Notes: generated by a model from the letters alone, not told the origin. A DNA stretch of 47,833 nucleotides from Mycolicibacterium chubuense (GCF_001044255.1 NZ_JYNX01000037.1:62247-110079); one strand, 5' to 3'. Numbered from the stretch's first letter, positions 27,421 through 35,953 are shown. Numbers and translations: made by a program.

Positions 27421-27648
27421 TTATGACCGTCCCGCAGAGTCGCGATGCTCCGGCGTATCGGACCGGTCATGCTTAGTGTCGTTACCGTGCCCGCCGCCCA
27501 TTCCGCCCATCATGAACATCATCATCAATGGGCATGCCAGCGCAAAGAGCAGCAGCGCCGACGTCGACAGCGGAACGCCGATGGCCAGCGCAGTTACGAG
27601 AGCGGCGGCTAAGGCCAAGGCGTACCAGGGTAGGTACTGTGTTTTCAT
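27421..27648 (-). CDS. DUF2933 small membrane protein, Met/His-rich
   Basis: A 75-residue protein with two hydrophobic stretches (about 6-25 and 27-50). The second ends in a methionine cluster (CPLMMMFMMGGMGGGHG), followed by a charged His-containing tail, the pattern of DUF2933 proteins found in metal-resistance loci. GGAAGGACC precedes the ATG. It is the first gene of the ABC operon, whose promoter carries a CTACGTAG repeat. A metal-binding or chaperone role is inference. Confidence 0.85.
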   Translation of the reverse strand: MKTQYLPWYALALAAALVTALAIGVPLSTSALLLFALACPLMMMFMMGGMGGGHGNDTKHDRSDTPEHRDSAGRS

Positions 27649-27712
27649 CTCGAGGTCCTTCCGTTCGGGCCGCCCTCAAGCATGCGCTTCTACCCTGGCG
27701 ATGCCCATGGAA

Positions 27713-27731
27713 CTACGTAGGTGATACGTAG
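27713..27731 (-). promoter_or_regulatory. CTACGTAG repeat box upstream of the ABC operon
   Basis: CTACGTAG at 27,713 and ATACGTAG at 27,724, an 11-base period. It lies about 65 bases before the DUF2933 start. It is one of about nine such boxes in the right half of the window; candidate readers are the BlaI-family protein (34,296) and the orphan OmpR-type protein (38,884). Confidence 0.6.
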
Positions 27732-27766
27732 GACGAAAGTCCCTGTCTGATTCGCCCAGAGGCCCT

Positions 27767-27955
27767 ATGGCGGACCCGCCAACGCGATCGTTCTCGTCGG
27801 CGTCGGCGTCGGCGTCGGTGCTGGCATCGGCGGTAGGCGTCGCATCCGGTCTACGGCACAATCATCACGAGGCGGCCGGTGTGAAACCCGATCACCACAG
27901 TCGGACGATCGGACACGCGGACGATCACGGTCGTGCGGCGCCACCCGCTACGTAG
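27767..27955 (+). pseudogene. Possible relic of the His-rich membrane protein tail
   Basis: A short open frame reads SAVGVASGLRHNHHEAAG and continues with further His/Asp pairs (RTIGHADDHG). This closely resembles STVGVASGLQHGHHGPAS and the His-rich tail of the membrane protein at 44,979-45,791. Only the last helix and part of the tail are present, and the upstream sequence does not continue the protein. The likeness could be chance in His-rich low-complexity sequence. Confidence 0.35.
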
Positions 27956-28176
27956 CCGGTCGTCGAGTCAGCCGGCACGCCAGCGACACCGGCGCCTGTC
28001 GAGGCTCCTTCGGGCTGAGTCGCTTCACCACGAAGCGGGCGTTGATCACATATACGATCAGTAGTGAGTCAACCGCGGCCCGGTGGACTGGTACGTCGAG
28101 AACTTCGTCAGGTGTACGTGATGGGGGCAAAATGGCGCCTTGCTGACTGTCGCACCACCTACTGGGAGTGCCTTCG

Positions 28177-29151
28177 TTAGATCTGCCAGTCTTGGGCGCC
28201 GTCGTTTTGGTTGTAGGTGCCGACGGAGTTCTTGACGACCACGGGGTCTCCACTGCCGAAGTTGTCATAGAACCATTGAGCGTTGGCCGGACTGAGGTTT
28301 GGACACCCGTGGCTGACATTGCGCTTGCCTTGATCAGCGACTGACCAGGGCGCACCGTGAACGAAGATGCCGGCGTTGTTGATCCGCACCGCGTCTTGAA
28401 CTTTGAGCTTGTAACCTTCGGCCGCGTCGACCGGCACACCATAGGTGGAGGAGTCCATCACCATGTCGGCGAACTTCTCGAGCACGTAGTAGGTGCCGTT
28501 GGGTGTTTCGTATCCCGGCTTTCCCAAAGACACCGGCATGGTCTTCTCGAGTGAGCCGTTGCGCATGACCTCCATTTGGAGGGTGGCGTTGTCGATGGTC
28601 GCCACCAACGAGTCGCCGGTGCGGAAGCTCGATTTCGTGCCGCTGGCATCGATGTTCACCGTTGTGTTGGGGGGCCAGAAGTCGATGGGCCGCCATCTGA
28701 GTTGGGTCGCGCTCATCCAGTAGAACTTCCCGGGGACCGCGGGGGTGGAGGAGATGTGAACGGCTTGCTCGGCCAGCGCGCGGTCGGCGATCGGCCGTTG
28801 GAAGTTGATAATGATCGGCTTGGCCACCCCGACCATCGCGCCGTTGACGGGATTGAACGTCGGCGGCGCGAACACCGGTTCGCCCTCGTAGGGTGCAGGG
28901 TTCTGCCCAGGCGGTGTGGGCCCGGCCGGGGGCGCCGGCCGTGAAAGATCACTTAGCGGACCCTGGATCGAACCGGGGGGGAGGACGAACGGTTCTGGCG
29001 GGGATCCCGGCATTGCCATCGGATCGATCGGCGCCGGCGGTCCGGGAAGGGGCGGCTCCGCCGCGGCGGAGCCGGTGCTCAGCATTAGTGCGCCGGCGAG
29101 GCCAGTCGCGGCCGACATCAGTCCCAGCTTACGCACTCGCCGCCGCTCCAT
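28177..29151 (-). CDS. L,D-transpeptidase with Ig-like domain (accessory copy)
   Basis: A 324-residue exported protein. Residues 1-32 are a signal peptide ([19 protein letters not shown], cut near AAAE), then a Pro-rich linker to about 95. Next comes a bacterial Ig-like domain ([20 protein letters not shown] to about 185) and a YkuD catalytic domain with HGAPW and SHGCPNLSP; nucleophile Cys283. It should form 3-3 cross-links in peptidoglycan. The Pro after the catalytic Cys (SHGCPN) is a small departure from the common SHGC[LIV][RN]. GAGGAGA precedes the ATG. It is divergent from the RipC-like gene with CTACGTA-type boxes between. Confidence 0.93.
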   Translation of the reverse strand: MERRRVRKLGLMSAATGLAGALMLSTGSAAAEPPLPGPPAPIDPMAMPGSPPEPFVLPPGSIQGPLSDLSRPAPPAGPTPPGQNPAPYEGEPVFAPPTFNPVNGAMVGVAKPIIINFQRPIADRALAEQAVHISSTPAVPGKFYWMSATQLRWRPIDFWPPNTTVNIDASGTKSSFRTGDSLVATIDNATLQMEVMRNGSLEKTMPVSLGKPGYETPNGTYYVLEKFADMVMDSSTYGVPVDAAEGYKLKVQDAVRINNAGIFVHGAPWSVADQGKRNVSHGCPNLSPANAQWFYDNFGSGDPVVVKNSVGTYNQNDGAQDWQI

Positions 29152-29223
29152 AACCGGTCTCCTCGCCTAGATTCTTCCGCCGTGCAACCCAAGAAGCACG
29201 ACGAGTACTTCCAAATCTACTAC

Positions 29224-29242
29224 CTACGTACGTTGGCAGTAG
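29224..29242. promoter_or_regulatory. CTACGTAG-type box near the transpeptidase promoter
   Basis: CTACGTAC at 29,224 and GGCAGTAG at 29,235, an 11-base period and one or more mismatches per half. It lies about 75 bases upstream of the L,D-transpeptidase start (29,151) in the divergent region. Confidence 0.5.
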
Positions 29243-29313
29243 GTCGACCGATTTCGCTTACCGTGCGGTGCGGCAGTGGCTCCGTGTGGACAACCGCCAC
29301 GTACGTCCGTAAC

Positions 29314-29343
29314 CTAATCGTGATCTACGTATCGAGACCGTAC
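29314..29343. promoter_or_regulatory. CTACGTAG-type box near the RipC-like promoter
   Basis: Three 11-base-spaced elements, CTAATCGT (29,314), CTACGTAT (29,325) and GACCGTAC (29,336); the middle one is the best match. It is about 35-60 bases upstream of the NlpC/P60 start at 29,378. Weaker than the other boxes. Confidence 0.4.
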
Positions 29344-29377
29344 TTGGTTCCTGGGCAACGAAAGGACATCCGACGTC

Positions 29378-30484
29378 GTGATCCTTGAACCGATCCGGCG
29401 GATCTCCCGTTCGCTGGTGCGGTCGCTTGTCGGCGCGGTCGCTGTTGCGACCTTGCTGTGTGTCGCGGTCGTCAGCGACGTCAACGCCGATCCGGCATCG
29501 GACGCACTGGCCCGCATGAATGAGCTGTCCCGCCAGGCAGAGCAGACCACTGAGGCTATGCACACCGCACAGATCGACTTAGACGCCAAACTCGCCGTGC
29601 AGGCGGACGCGGAAGCGAAGAACGCCATCGACAGGTCGGCCGTCGACGTGGCCAACGCCGAACTGGCGAAGTACCAGGCGGCGGTAGACAAGGTGGCGGC
29701 GGCCGCATACATGGGTGGCAGCACTGACGGGCTTACTGCGGCCCTCACTGCGTCCTCACCCCGGGACTTGATCGACCAACTGTCGATCCAGAAGACCATG
29801 TCAACGCAAATGGCAGCGGATATGGCGGCCTTCAAGTCGGCTAGCCAGCGGGCCGCCCAAGCCGCGCAGAGATCAGCAGATTCCGCCGTGCGGGCTCGCC
29901 TAGCCGCGGATCAGGCAACGAAGGTCCGCGCTGAGTTGCAGGCTAAGCAAAGCGATCTGCGCGCCCAGATAGCCGCAGTCCAAGCCCAGTTCGAGGTGTT
30001 GACACCGGATCAGCGCGCGATACTCGCTGACCCCGGCCCTCCACCTCCACCCGTCCCCGGCGAGCCGAATCCCGATGACCCCGCGATCGTCGCGATGCCC
30101 GATCCGCCGGCGGCGGGGGTGGCGCCGACTCCGCCGAGCGGCGAGGGTGCCGCGGTGGTGCAGGCAGCGTTGACGCGGGTGGGGTCGCCGTACTCATGGG
30201 GTGCGACGGGCCCGAATTCTTTCGACTGCTCGGGACTCATTAAGTGGGCGTTCCTGCAGAGTGGCAAGTCCTTGCCGCGTTCAAGCCAGGCATTGGCGGA
30301 AGGGGGCCAACCGGTCGCTGTCACTGACCTGCAGCCCGGAGACATCGTGACCTTCTATGCCGATGTCTCTCATGCGGGTATCTACATTGGCGATGGGATG
30401 ATGGTTCACGCGTCGACGTACGGAACGCCGGTGAAGGTCGCGCCGATCTCCTCCGCGCCGATTCATAACGTCCGGCGGTACTAG
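29378..30484 (+). CDS. NlpC/P60 peptidoglycan endopeptidase, RipC-like (accessory copy)
   Basis: A 368-residue exported D,L-endopeptidase. Residues 1-35 form a signal peptide. From about 40 to 205 the protein is a long coiled coil (two helices, as in RipC and FtsX partners), then a Pro-rich linker, then the NlpC/P60 domain from about 255: VGSPYSWGATGPNSFDCSGL with nucleophile Cys284, HAGIYIGDGMMVHAS with the catalytic His, and a final PIHNVRRY. The overall plan matches mycobacterial RipC. The start is GTG 29,378 with AAAGGA upstream. An inhibitory coiled coil suggests activation by an envelope complex. A strong hairpin follows the stop. Confidence 0.93.
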   Translation: MILEPIRRISRSLVRSLVGAVAVATLLCVAVVSDVNADPASDALARMNELSRQAEQTTEAMHTAQIDLDAKLAVQADAEAKNAIDRSAVDVANAELAKYQAAVDKVAAAAYMGGSTDGLTAALTASSPRDLIDQLSIQKTMSTQMAADMAAFKSASQRAAQAAQRSADSAVRARLAADQATKVRAELQAKQSDLRAQIAAVQAQFEVLTPDQRAILADPGPPPPPVPGEPNPDDPAIVAMPDPPAAGVAPTPPSGEGAAVVQAALTRVGSPYSWGATGPNSFDCSGLIKWAFLQSGKSLPRSSQALAEGGQPVAVTDLQPGDIVTFYADVSHAGIYIGDGMMVHASTYGTPVKVAPISSAPIHNVRRY

Positions 30485-30516
30485 GTCGCCGCCGCTAGAG
30501 GTGGCGCGGCGGCGAC
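30485..30516 (+). terminator. Strong hairpin terminator
   Basis: A perfect 11-base stem, GTCGCCGCCGC (30,485-30,495) with GCGGCGGCGAC (30,506-30,516), and a 10-base loop, starting directly after the RipC-like stop codon. No T-run. Confidence 0.7.
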
Positions 30517-30681
30517 TGCTGAAGACCTGGTGCTGAGGGCCGTCCATTCGTTGATCTCGTCGATAGTGTGAGCGAGGGGGGGACGGTCGGGGCGGGAAGT
30601 GTCCCAGGCCAGGGCCGACGTGGAGTCGCGGACTGAGGTGAGCGGACCCTGTGGTGGCTTCGTGTCTTCTCTGCTGGCCGT

Positions 30682-31527
30682 CTATTCGACAGCGGTGAGG
30701 ACGTTCACCGAGGCTCCGTCGTCAGTGGAGGTGTAGATCGCGGTATCCGTGGCGATGTAGACCTGGCCGTCGCTAGCGGCGAGAAGTGCTTGAGGTTTGA
30801 CGTCTAGGGCGTGTTGTAGCTGCCAGGTCCGCCCGTTGTCGGGGCTGGTGTAGAGGTTTCCTTCGAGGTCAGCTCCGAGCAGGGGACCACGCTCGGGCCA
30901 GCTGACGAGCGCCAGTGTCGGTGCACCGCTGACTGCGCCGAACGTCATTGCGCCGTCGGTGCTTCGGAGGAGCCCATGGCGTGTGGTCGCGAGGATCTCG
31001 TCGGCGTCCGCGGGTGATACTGCTAGGTCAGAGGCGGGGATTTCTGCTCGCCTCTGCCAGGACTGCTCATCGAGGCTGACCATCACAGCGCCCGACTGGC
31101 TGTCGTGACCGTAAACCCGGCTGTGGCGGTACTCGAGTGCGTGAAAATCGGCGCTGCCGTGCAGCGACAGGGATTCCCAGGATTGGCCGGCGTCGCTGCT
31201 CTTGATCAGGCCCAGGTGTGGCGGTTGTTGACGGTCAGCCGGATCGGGGTGGCCGCTGGCCAAGAATTCGTCAGGCCCGGCGATGGTGAAGCCCATGAAG
31301 TCCTGGGCGAGATCGCCGACTCGTTGTGGCGCCCGATGGGGCTCTACTGTGTAGAGGCCATAATGAGTGGCGACATAGAGGGTTTCGTCGGACGGGTTGA
31401 TGCCGAGACCGTGGATGTGCACCATGCCCGGCACTATCGCGGGCGGCGCGCTGTCGGGGGCGTTCGACGAACACGCCGCGACGAGGGCTCCGGTCAGAAT
31501 TGCGGCAACGAATCTGCGGGGCTGCAC
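30682..31527 (-). CDS. F510_1955-type beta-propeller lipoprotein
   Basis: A 281-residue lipoprotein. The signal ends at a lipobox LVAAC (Cys19) when started at GTG 31,527, which has GGAAGG upstream. The mature part is a sortilin/BNR-like beta-propeller with repeated blades (VHIHGLGINPSDETLYVATH, then SSDAGQSWES, RSTDGAMTFG, SPDNGRTWQL). The VHxHGLG opening is typical of the family annotated F510_1955, often found with DUF305 and copper genes. Enzymatic activity is unproven despite the glycosylhydrolase label. A CTACGTAG box lies 27 bases upstream. Confidence 0.85.
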   Translation of the reverse strand: MQPRRFVAAILTGALVAACSSNAPDSAPPAIVPGMVHIHGLGINPSDETLYVATHYGLYTVEPHRAPQRVGDLAQDFMGFTIAGPDEFLASGHPDPADRQQPPHLGLIKSSDAGQSWESLSLHGSADFHALEYRHSRVYGHDSQSGAVMVSLDEQSWQRRAEIPASDLAVSPADADEILATTRHGLLRSTDGAMTFGAVSGAPTLALVSWPERGPLLGADLEGNLYTSPDNGRTWQLQHALDVKPQALLAASDGQVYIATDTAIYTSTDDGASVNVLTAVE

Positions 31528-31553
31528 GGTGAAACCTTCCGGTCGCGGACTAT

Positions 31554-31572
31554 CTACGTAGTGCAATAGTAG
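31554..31572 (-). promoter_or_regulatory. CTACGTAG repeat box upstream of the propeller lipoprotein
   Basis: CTACGTAG at 31,554 and AATAGTAG at 31,565, an 11-base period, about 27 bases before the lipoprotein start. Confidence 0.55.
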
Positions 31573-31653
31573 ATGGGCGGCACAGGGCAACGGCGCGACG
31601 CTGGTATGACGCCCTGGGCAGGGCTGCGCGTACCGACAGGACAGTGAGGCTTC

Positions 31654-31670
31654 TTCATCAAGTCTTCATC
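31654..31670 (+). promoter_or_regulatory. Copper-cluster 11-bp direct repeat (box 4)
   Basis: CTTCATCAAGTCTTCAT: two perfect CTTCAT halves 11 bases apart. It stands about 85-100 bases before a decayed DUF305-type lipoprotein gene, in the same relation as box 2 to the intact lipoprotein gene. Confidence 0.65.
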
Positions 31671-31754
31671 GGGACACGAACCGACCCATACTCGGAATCT
31701 TGAGGCTGGACCGAGGCGGCGAGAGCGCTTGCCGCGTGGCCTGGTGTCACGAAG

Positions 31755-31916
31755 TTGTACGAGAAGGATGCGCGATGCAGCAAGCGATGTGGAACTGGGT
31801 TTGCGGCGTTGGCGGCGTCGACCCTGTTCATCGTTGCCTGTTCGAATGCGACAACAAACTCTCAGTCATCGCCGAGCGCTGCGAGCAGCGACGCGGCCAC
31901 AACGAAGCTGATGTGA
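31755..31916 (+). pseudogene. Truncated lipoprotein, relic of a second DUF305-type gene
   Basis: In one frame the sequence reads GFAALAASTLFIVACSNATT and continues as a Ser/Ala-rich linker ending TTKLM and a stop at 31,914. This is a lipoprotein signal with lipobox IVAC and the same Ser-rich linker as the intact DUF305 lipoprotein (15,023), but the DUF305 domain is gone. The likely original ATG (31,768) is in another frame, so a small indel also exists. The sequence runs straight into a reversed response regulator fragment. Confidence 0.7.
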
Positions 31917-32140
31917 CCATCGATGCCGGGCAGACCTATGTCCAGGATGACGATATCGGGATCGAGGTCGCGCGCGGGGGCGATCGCGCCGACGCCGTTG
32001 CCGGCCACGACCGCCTCGAACTGCTCGCGTTCTAGATAGCTGGCCACCACTTCGGCCAGGGGAAGTTCGTCGCCGACGACCAGGACAGGGTATCCCTTCG
32101 CCTGCTCAGGTGTACCCGGGTGATCCTCCATATCCCGCAT
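31917..32140 (-). pseudogene. Truncated receiver domain, relic of a second copper-cluster response regulator
   Basis: From an ATG at 32,131 or 32,140 the fragment reads PVLVVGDELPLAEVVASYLE, then REQFEAVV and DPDIVILDIGLPGIDG, clearly homologous to the receiver of the regulator at 16,943-17,683, and ends abruptly after the GIDG motif. The acidic pair is altered (VDDE to VGDE). The remaining receiver, DNA-binding domain and the kinase gene are absent. The break abuts the lipoprotein relic, as expected if one deletion removed everything between the two genes. Confidence 0.85.
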
Positions 32141-32269
32141 GGTGCCCGCTGAAGCAGCCGCGGTGGCGCTCGACCGCCCGAAGCGGCGCGATCTTCAGCA
32201 GATCTCTAAGAGACTCATACCGATTACGTCCTTCGGCTGGGAGACGCCCAGTATGAAGGAGGGCCTGAC

Positions 32270-32470
32270 ATGCGCTGGCTGATGGACGTCTGCCCGAACA
32301 GTCTCGGGTGGCAAACGTGGCTGATCCTGTGCGCCGTCATTGTCGTGCTGTGGACCGCCGCCATCGCGGGCGCGACGGCCCTGTTCCACGCTTCTGGGCG
32401 GCCGCGCCGCAGCGGGCGGCGGGAGGCACTGCAGGAGCCTGTGCGCAGCGGCCACCCCGGAGCGGACTGA
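32270..32470 (+). CDS. Small single-span membrane protein, paralog of 17,812-18,039
   Basis: A 66-residue protein with GAAGGAGG upstream of the ATG. One membrane helix (about residues 17-40: LILCAVIVVLWTAAIAGATA) is followed by an Arg-rich tail. It occupies the same place relative to the relic regulator as the small membrane protein does beside the intact regulator. Upstream, a decayed box (CTTCAG at 32,193 and CTCTAA at 32,204) matches the position of box 3. It may still be expressed. Confidence 0.65.
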   Translation: MRWLMDVCPNSLGWQTWLILCAVIVVLWTAAIAGATALFHASGRPRRSGRREALQEPVRSGHPGAD

Positions 32471-32511
32471 CTGGTCTGCGACGCGGCCAAGGTAGCGCTC
32501 GCCGCGAGGCG

Positions 32512-33918
32512 TCAATATTCGATCAAGCGCGTGACGTAGGGCGTCATCCCGGAGCTGCGTACGGGTGAGATTTTGACTACTGACCCGGTATAGGGGGCTT
32601 CGAGCATCATGCCGTCGCCGAGGTACATCGCTTCGTGCTGGCTGGCGTTGGGGCCGTAGAAGATGAGATCCCCGCGCTGCATCTGCGATGACGGAACTTT
32701 GCGGCCGGCGTTGTACTGAGAGCCCGAGTAGTGGTCGAGCTTGATGCCCACGCCTGCGAAGGCGTAGAGCATGAGGCCGGAGCAGTCGAAGCCGACGGTG
32801 CTGGCTCCCTGATCGATTCCCCGAGAGGGCCCATTGGCGTTGCCACCGCCCCATGAGTAGGGAACGCCGAGCTGGGACATGGCGCGTCGGATCACGAACT
32901 CCGAGGCCTGGCGGCCGTACAGGCGGGGGATGCGTCCATTGGTGATGCCGGGATCTGCAGCAGCGGTCGTGGGGGAGAGGATGCCCAGTTTGGTGAGGAA
33001 GTTTCGGCCCATGTCGGCGGTGAGTTGCAGCGAGGTCGCCATGATTTTCAGGACGGCGTTGATGATGGCTATCGGATCGCCGGCCACATTCGCGCTGGGC
33101 ACCATCGGCAGCGTGGTGTCCCACTGGCCGGTGCCCGATCTGCCTGCCGGTGCCGGACGGGAGCCGTCCCATTGGCCGCTCGGCGGCACTGCAGCGCCGG
33201 GTTGCGCGGCCGTGGGCTCGTGCGCGGTAGCTGCTACCGGGCGGGCAGTAGTCAGTCGGGTTTGTGCGGAGTCGCGTTCGGCGGCCAACCGGGTGAGGTC
33301 GGACTGTTGATCGGTGAATGCGCGTTGCGTGGCGACGAGTTCGGCGACGGCGTCGTCCTGTCGCCGTTGCGCTTCGGCCGCTGCGGCGTCGGCGTCCAGG
33401 CGGGCCTGCTTGGCGGCTGCGAGTCGGTTGGCGCGTTCGGTCTGACGTCGGCGAAGATCGTCCTTGACCCTGCCGAAGGCAAGGAGATAGGTCTGCTGCG
33501 TCGAGGCTGCCGAGAGGATGTCTTCAGGGCCACGTGCCAGCGGCAGCGCGCGGGAGGGACCGTTCATGTAGGTCGAGGCGGCGAACTCGTCGAAACGCTG
33601 CTGCGTGGCGTCGATGGCGGTCTGGCTGTCGGTGAGTGCTTTCTCGCTGTCGGTGAGTGTGCGGTGTGCCTCGGCGACCCCCTCGCGGGCGGTGGCAAGC
33701 TCAACCAGGGCCCGGTTGACGCTCTCTTGTTTGTGTTGGATGTCCGCGCCGATATCGGCGACGTGCTGGTTAGCTTCGGCGACGGCGGCGACCAGTCCTG
33801 CGACCGTCTCGCTGTCGCCATCAGGGGTGCCGTGGCCGGCCGCTGCGATGCCCGAGGGGTGAAGCACCAGCATTGAAGCAAGAACCCCGGCGGTGAGAAG
33901 TGAAGTGAGGCGCCGCAT
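32512..33918 (-). CDS. NlpC/P60 peptidoglycan endopeptidase, RipA-like (accessory copy)
   Basis: A 468-residue exported endopeptidase, nearly the length of M. tuberculosis RipA. A signal peptide (MRRLTSLLTAGVLASMLVL, to about residue 30) precedes a long coiled coil (about 40-215), a Pro/Thr linker, and a C-terminal NlpC/P60 domain with VPYSWGGGN, FDCSGLMLYAF (Cys379), QHEAMYLGDGMMLEAP (His and Glu of the catalytic set) and final TPYVTRLIEY. It should cut the D-Glu-mDAP bond. Start chosen at ATG 33,918 after CAGGAGAA. It is divergent from blaI across a region with a CTACGTAG box. Confidence 0.95.
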   Translation of the reverse strand: MRRLTSLLTAGVLASMLVLHPSGIAAAGHGTPDGDSETVAGLVAAVAEANQHVADIGADIQHKQESVNRALVELATAREGVAEAHRTLTDSEKALTDSQTAIDATQQRFDEFAASTYMNGPSRALPLARGPEDILSAASTQQTYLLAFGRVKDDLRRRQTERANRLAAAKQARLDADAAAAEAQRRQDDAVAELVATQRAFTDQQSDLTRLAAERDSAQTRLTTARPVAATAHEPTAAQPGAAVPPSGQWDGSRPAPAGRSGTGQWDTTLPMVPSANVAGDPIAIINAVLKIMATSLQLTADMGRNFLTKLGILSPTTAAADPGITNGRIPRLYGRQASEFVIRRAMSQLGVPYSWGGGNANGPSRGIDQGASTVGFDCSGLMLYAFAGVGIKLDHYSGSQYNAGRKVPSSQMQRGDLIFYGPNASQHEAMYLGDGMMLEAPYTGSVVKISPVRSSGMTPYVTRLIEY

Positions 33919-33992
33919 CAATTCTCCTGTGGGGTGGCTGCCGGTGGCCGCGAGTCGGTCGGGGTTGTACACCGACGTGTTGTGTCCAAGTC

Positions 33993-34030
33993 CTACTAGC
34001 GCTGTAACTACGTAGTTGCTTAGTACGTAG
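33993..34030. promoter_or_regulatory. CTACGTAG boxes in the ripA-like/blaI divergent region
   Basis: CTACTAGC at 33,993, CTACGTAG at 34,008 (inside the palindrome AACTACGTAGTT) and GTACGTAG at 34,023, spaced 15 bases rather than 11. The 377-base divergent region (33,919-34,295) otherwise holds no gene that I can support. A BlaI-family repressor commonly controls its own promoter through such palindromes. Confidence 0.6.
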
Positions 34031-34295
34031 TTGGAACGTACATCACTGCAGCATCAGGAGAAACGCCTGTCACAGTCTCAACTCGATAACACCTGACCGT
34101 CCGGCAGCATTCGCTCCTGGGCCCGGCCGTTGCCTTGGGCCGTTTTCGATGGCGCACGCCTTGGCGGATCGCCATCGGTGTCGCATTCGCGGTGAGGTCC
34201 CGGTATCTGGGCTGTTGGCGGCTACATTAAGAGGCTGCAGGGTGCCGCGCTGTGCGAATCGGTCACCTCGTCAGAGCGGGCAGGAGTTGCGGCGG

Positions 34296-34661
34296 ATGGA
34301 ACAGCGAGGATTCGGCGACCTCGAAGCGGTGGTCATGGACTGGGTGTGGGATCACGAGGAGCCGGTCACAGTGCGTGACGTGTTCGAGGACCTGTCGCAG
34401 CAGCGGCCGATTGCGTACACCACTGTGTTGTCGACCATGGACAACCTGTATCGCAAGCGGTGGCTCAAACGGCAGCGCAACGGCAAGGCCTATCTGTATC
34501 GGGCGGCGATGAGTCGTGAGGAGCGCTCAGCGCGTCTGATGAAAGCCGCTTTCGACTCCGGCGGCGATACCAACACTGTGCTGGCGTTTTTCGTTGAGCA
34601 GATGAGTACAGAGCAGTCGGCGCAACTGAAGGCGGCGCTGCGTAAGGGGCGGCGATCATGA
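34296..34661 (+). CDS. blaI: BlaI/MecI/CopY-family transcriptional repressor
   Basis: A 121-residue repressor with a winged-helix N-terminal domain (FGDLEAVVMDWVWDHEEPVT, then AYTTVLSTMDNLYRKRWLKR) and a C-terminal dimerisation helix pair. YTTVLSTM is the recognition helix motif of this family. Start chosen at ATG 34,296 after AGGAG. Its stop overlaps the start of the M56 peptidase gene (ATGA), the standard BlaI-BlaR arrangement as in Rv1846c-Rv1845c. In Firmicutes and M. tuberculosis these repressors respond to beta-lactam or wall stress; a CopY-like response to copper is also possible given the context. Confidence 0.93.
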   Translation: MEQRGFGDLEAVVMDWVWDHEEPVTVRDVFEDLSQQRPIAYTTVLSTMDNLYRKRWLKRQRNGKAYLYRAAMSREERSARLMKAAFDSGGDTNTVLAFFVEQMSTEQSAQLKAALRKGRRS

Positions 34662-35578
34662 CGACGGCTCTGTGGCTGGTGCTCTACGGCGCAGTGCTGG
34701 CGTGGCTTGCTCCACCGGTACTGCGGCGCCTTACTGGTGGCGGGGTGAGTCCGTCCATGGGTGTGGCCGCCTGGCTGGCCACGGTGGCGGCCGTGCTCGC
34801 TGCTTGGCTGGCGGCAGTGGTGCTGGTGGTCAACGCGGCGTCGGACAGCATCCTCGACGGCTCGGTGGTGACCCTCTGCCTGGAACTGTTCGGGTTCTCC
34901 GATCACACGCCGCTGGCGGGACGCCTCGGGTCTATTGCTCTCATCGGCGGGGGGCTACTGACCTCGGCAGCCGTGGCGCTACGCCTGGGCCGCTGCCTGG
35001 CCCGACTGCGCACCCGAAGCCACGAGCACGCACATGCCGCGCGGATGGTCGGTCGGCCCACCGACCATCCCCACGTCGTTGTCGTCGAGGCGGACCTTCC
35101 CGCCGCCTACTGTGTCATCGGCCGTCCGCATGCCATCGTCGTCACCTCGGCGGCAATGCAATCGCTGAACCGCGCGCAATTGAAAGCGGTTCTTGCGCAC
35201 GAGGATGCGCACTTGTCAGGGCATCATCACCACATGCTCATGGTGCTGCGTGCCCTCGCCGCCACCCTTCCTCATCTTCCATTGTTCGCCTGCGCACATC
35301 AGGCTGTGGCGGAACTGCTGGAGATGTGCGCCGACGACACGGCCGCTCGCCGCGTCGGCACTCGTCCTTTACTCACGGGGCTGCTCGCACTCGCCGGTCA
35401 CCGACCTCCCGTGGCCGAAGGTCTGGCCGCGGCGGCAACGGCGGTCATCACCCGCGCCGAGCGACTGGTCACCCCGACGCGTCGGCACGTGCGGTGGCGT
35501 CACCGCGCTCTCCTGGTTGGCGCCATCGCCACCATGCTCGCCACTCCGGCATTCATCCAGGTGCTCTGCCACCACTAG
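34658..35578 (+). CDS. M56 family membrane metallopeptidase (BlaR1-like, no sensor domain)
   Basis: A 306-residue membrane protease. Hydrophobic helices are at about residues 1-20, 32-58, 85-108, with others after the catalytic region. The zinc motif HEDAH (residues 181-185, in VLAHEDAHLSGHHHH) and a downstream ELLEMCADDTAAR supply the active site. Unlike BlaR1 of staphylococci it lacks a penicillin-binding sensor domain, as do the mycobacterial BlaR proteins. It is expected to cleave or trigger loss of the adjacent BlaI. The HHHH stretch after the motif might bind metal. Confidence 0.92.
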   Translation: MTTALWLVLYGAVLAWLAPPVLRRLTGGGVSPSMGVAAWLATVAAVLAAWLAAVVLVVNAASDSILDGSVVTLCLELFGFSDHTPLAGRLGSIALIGGGLLTSAAVALRLGRCLARLRTRSHEHAHAARMVGRPTDHPHVVVVEADLPAAYCVIGRPHAIVVTSAAMQSLNRAQLKAVLAHEDAHLSGHHHHMLMVLRALAATLPHLPLFACAHQAVAELLEMCADDTAARRVGTRPLLTGLLALAGHRPPVAEGLAAAATAVITRAERLVTPTRRHVRWRHRALLVGAIATMLATPAFIQVLCHH

Positions 35579-35719
35579 GTGCCGGTCGAACCCGTCCGAT
35601 CTGGGTGCGGGTCGGTCATGCGCACCTAGACGGACGAAGACCTTTCGGCAGTCAGGTATCTGTCCACTCAGCAAATTTCTTTCTGGCTGTCTGACTGCCT
35701 GGTCCACTTGCAAATATCT

Positions 35720-35736
35720 CCGTAGTCAAACCGTAG
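35720..35736 (+). promoter_or_regulatory. Partial CTACGTAG-type box before lpqS-cysK2-MFS
   Basis: CCGTAGTCAAACCGTAG, with CGTAG at 35,721 and 35,732 (11-base period). It matches the CGTAGT-N5-CGTAGATGAC context of the box at 38,865. The 375-base stretch 35,579-35,953 that holds it contains no other feature I can support; it is about 218 bases from the lpqS start. Confidence 0.45.
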
Positions 35737-35953
35737 ATGACCAGTGCAAAGGCCGGTGTCACCGAGGGTCAGGTGATGGCATGCGCAGCGTCGAAACAGG
35801 CGGCAACGCAACGTTATCGGGCGAATCCTGTGACTGCGCTGATCGCTTTCCGCGCGGGCCGCTGACGATGACTGTCGCGGGCAGGTCACGACACGGCGTC
35901 AACTGCATGGCCGCCATTCCGTTCGGCGATCCGCTGCTACAGTCGGCAACATC

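Noticed and set aside
31700-32035. A 111-residue plus-strand frame over the relic lipoprotein and receiver
   Set aside because: It crosses the junction between two recognisable relics in other frames and has no likeness to a protein.
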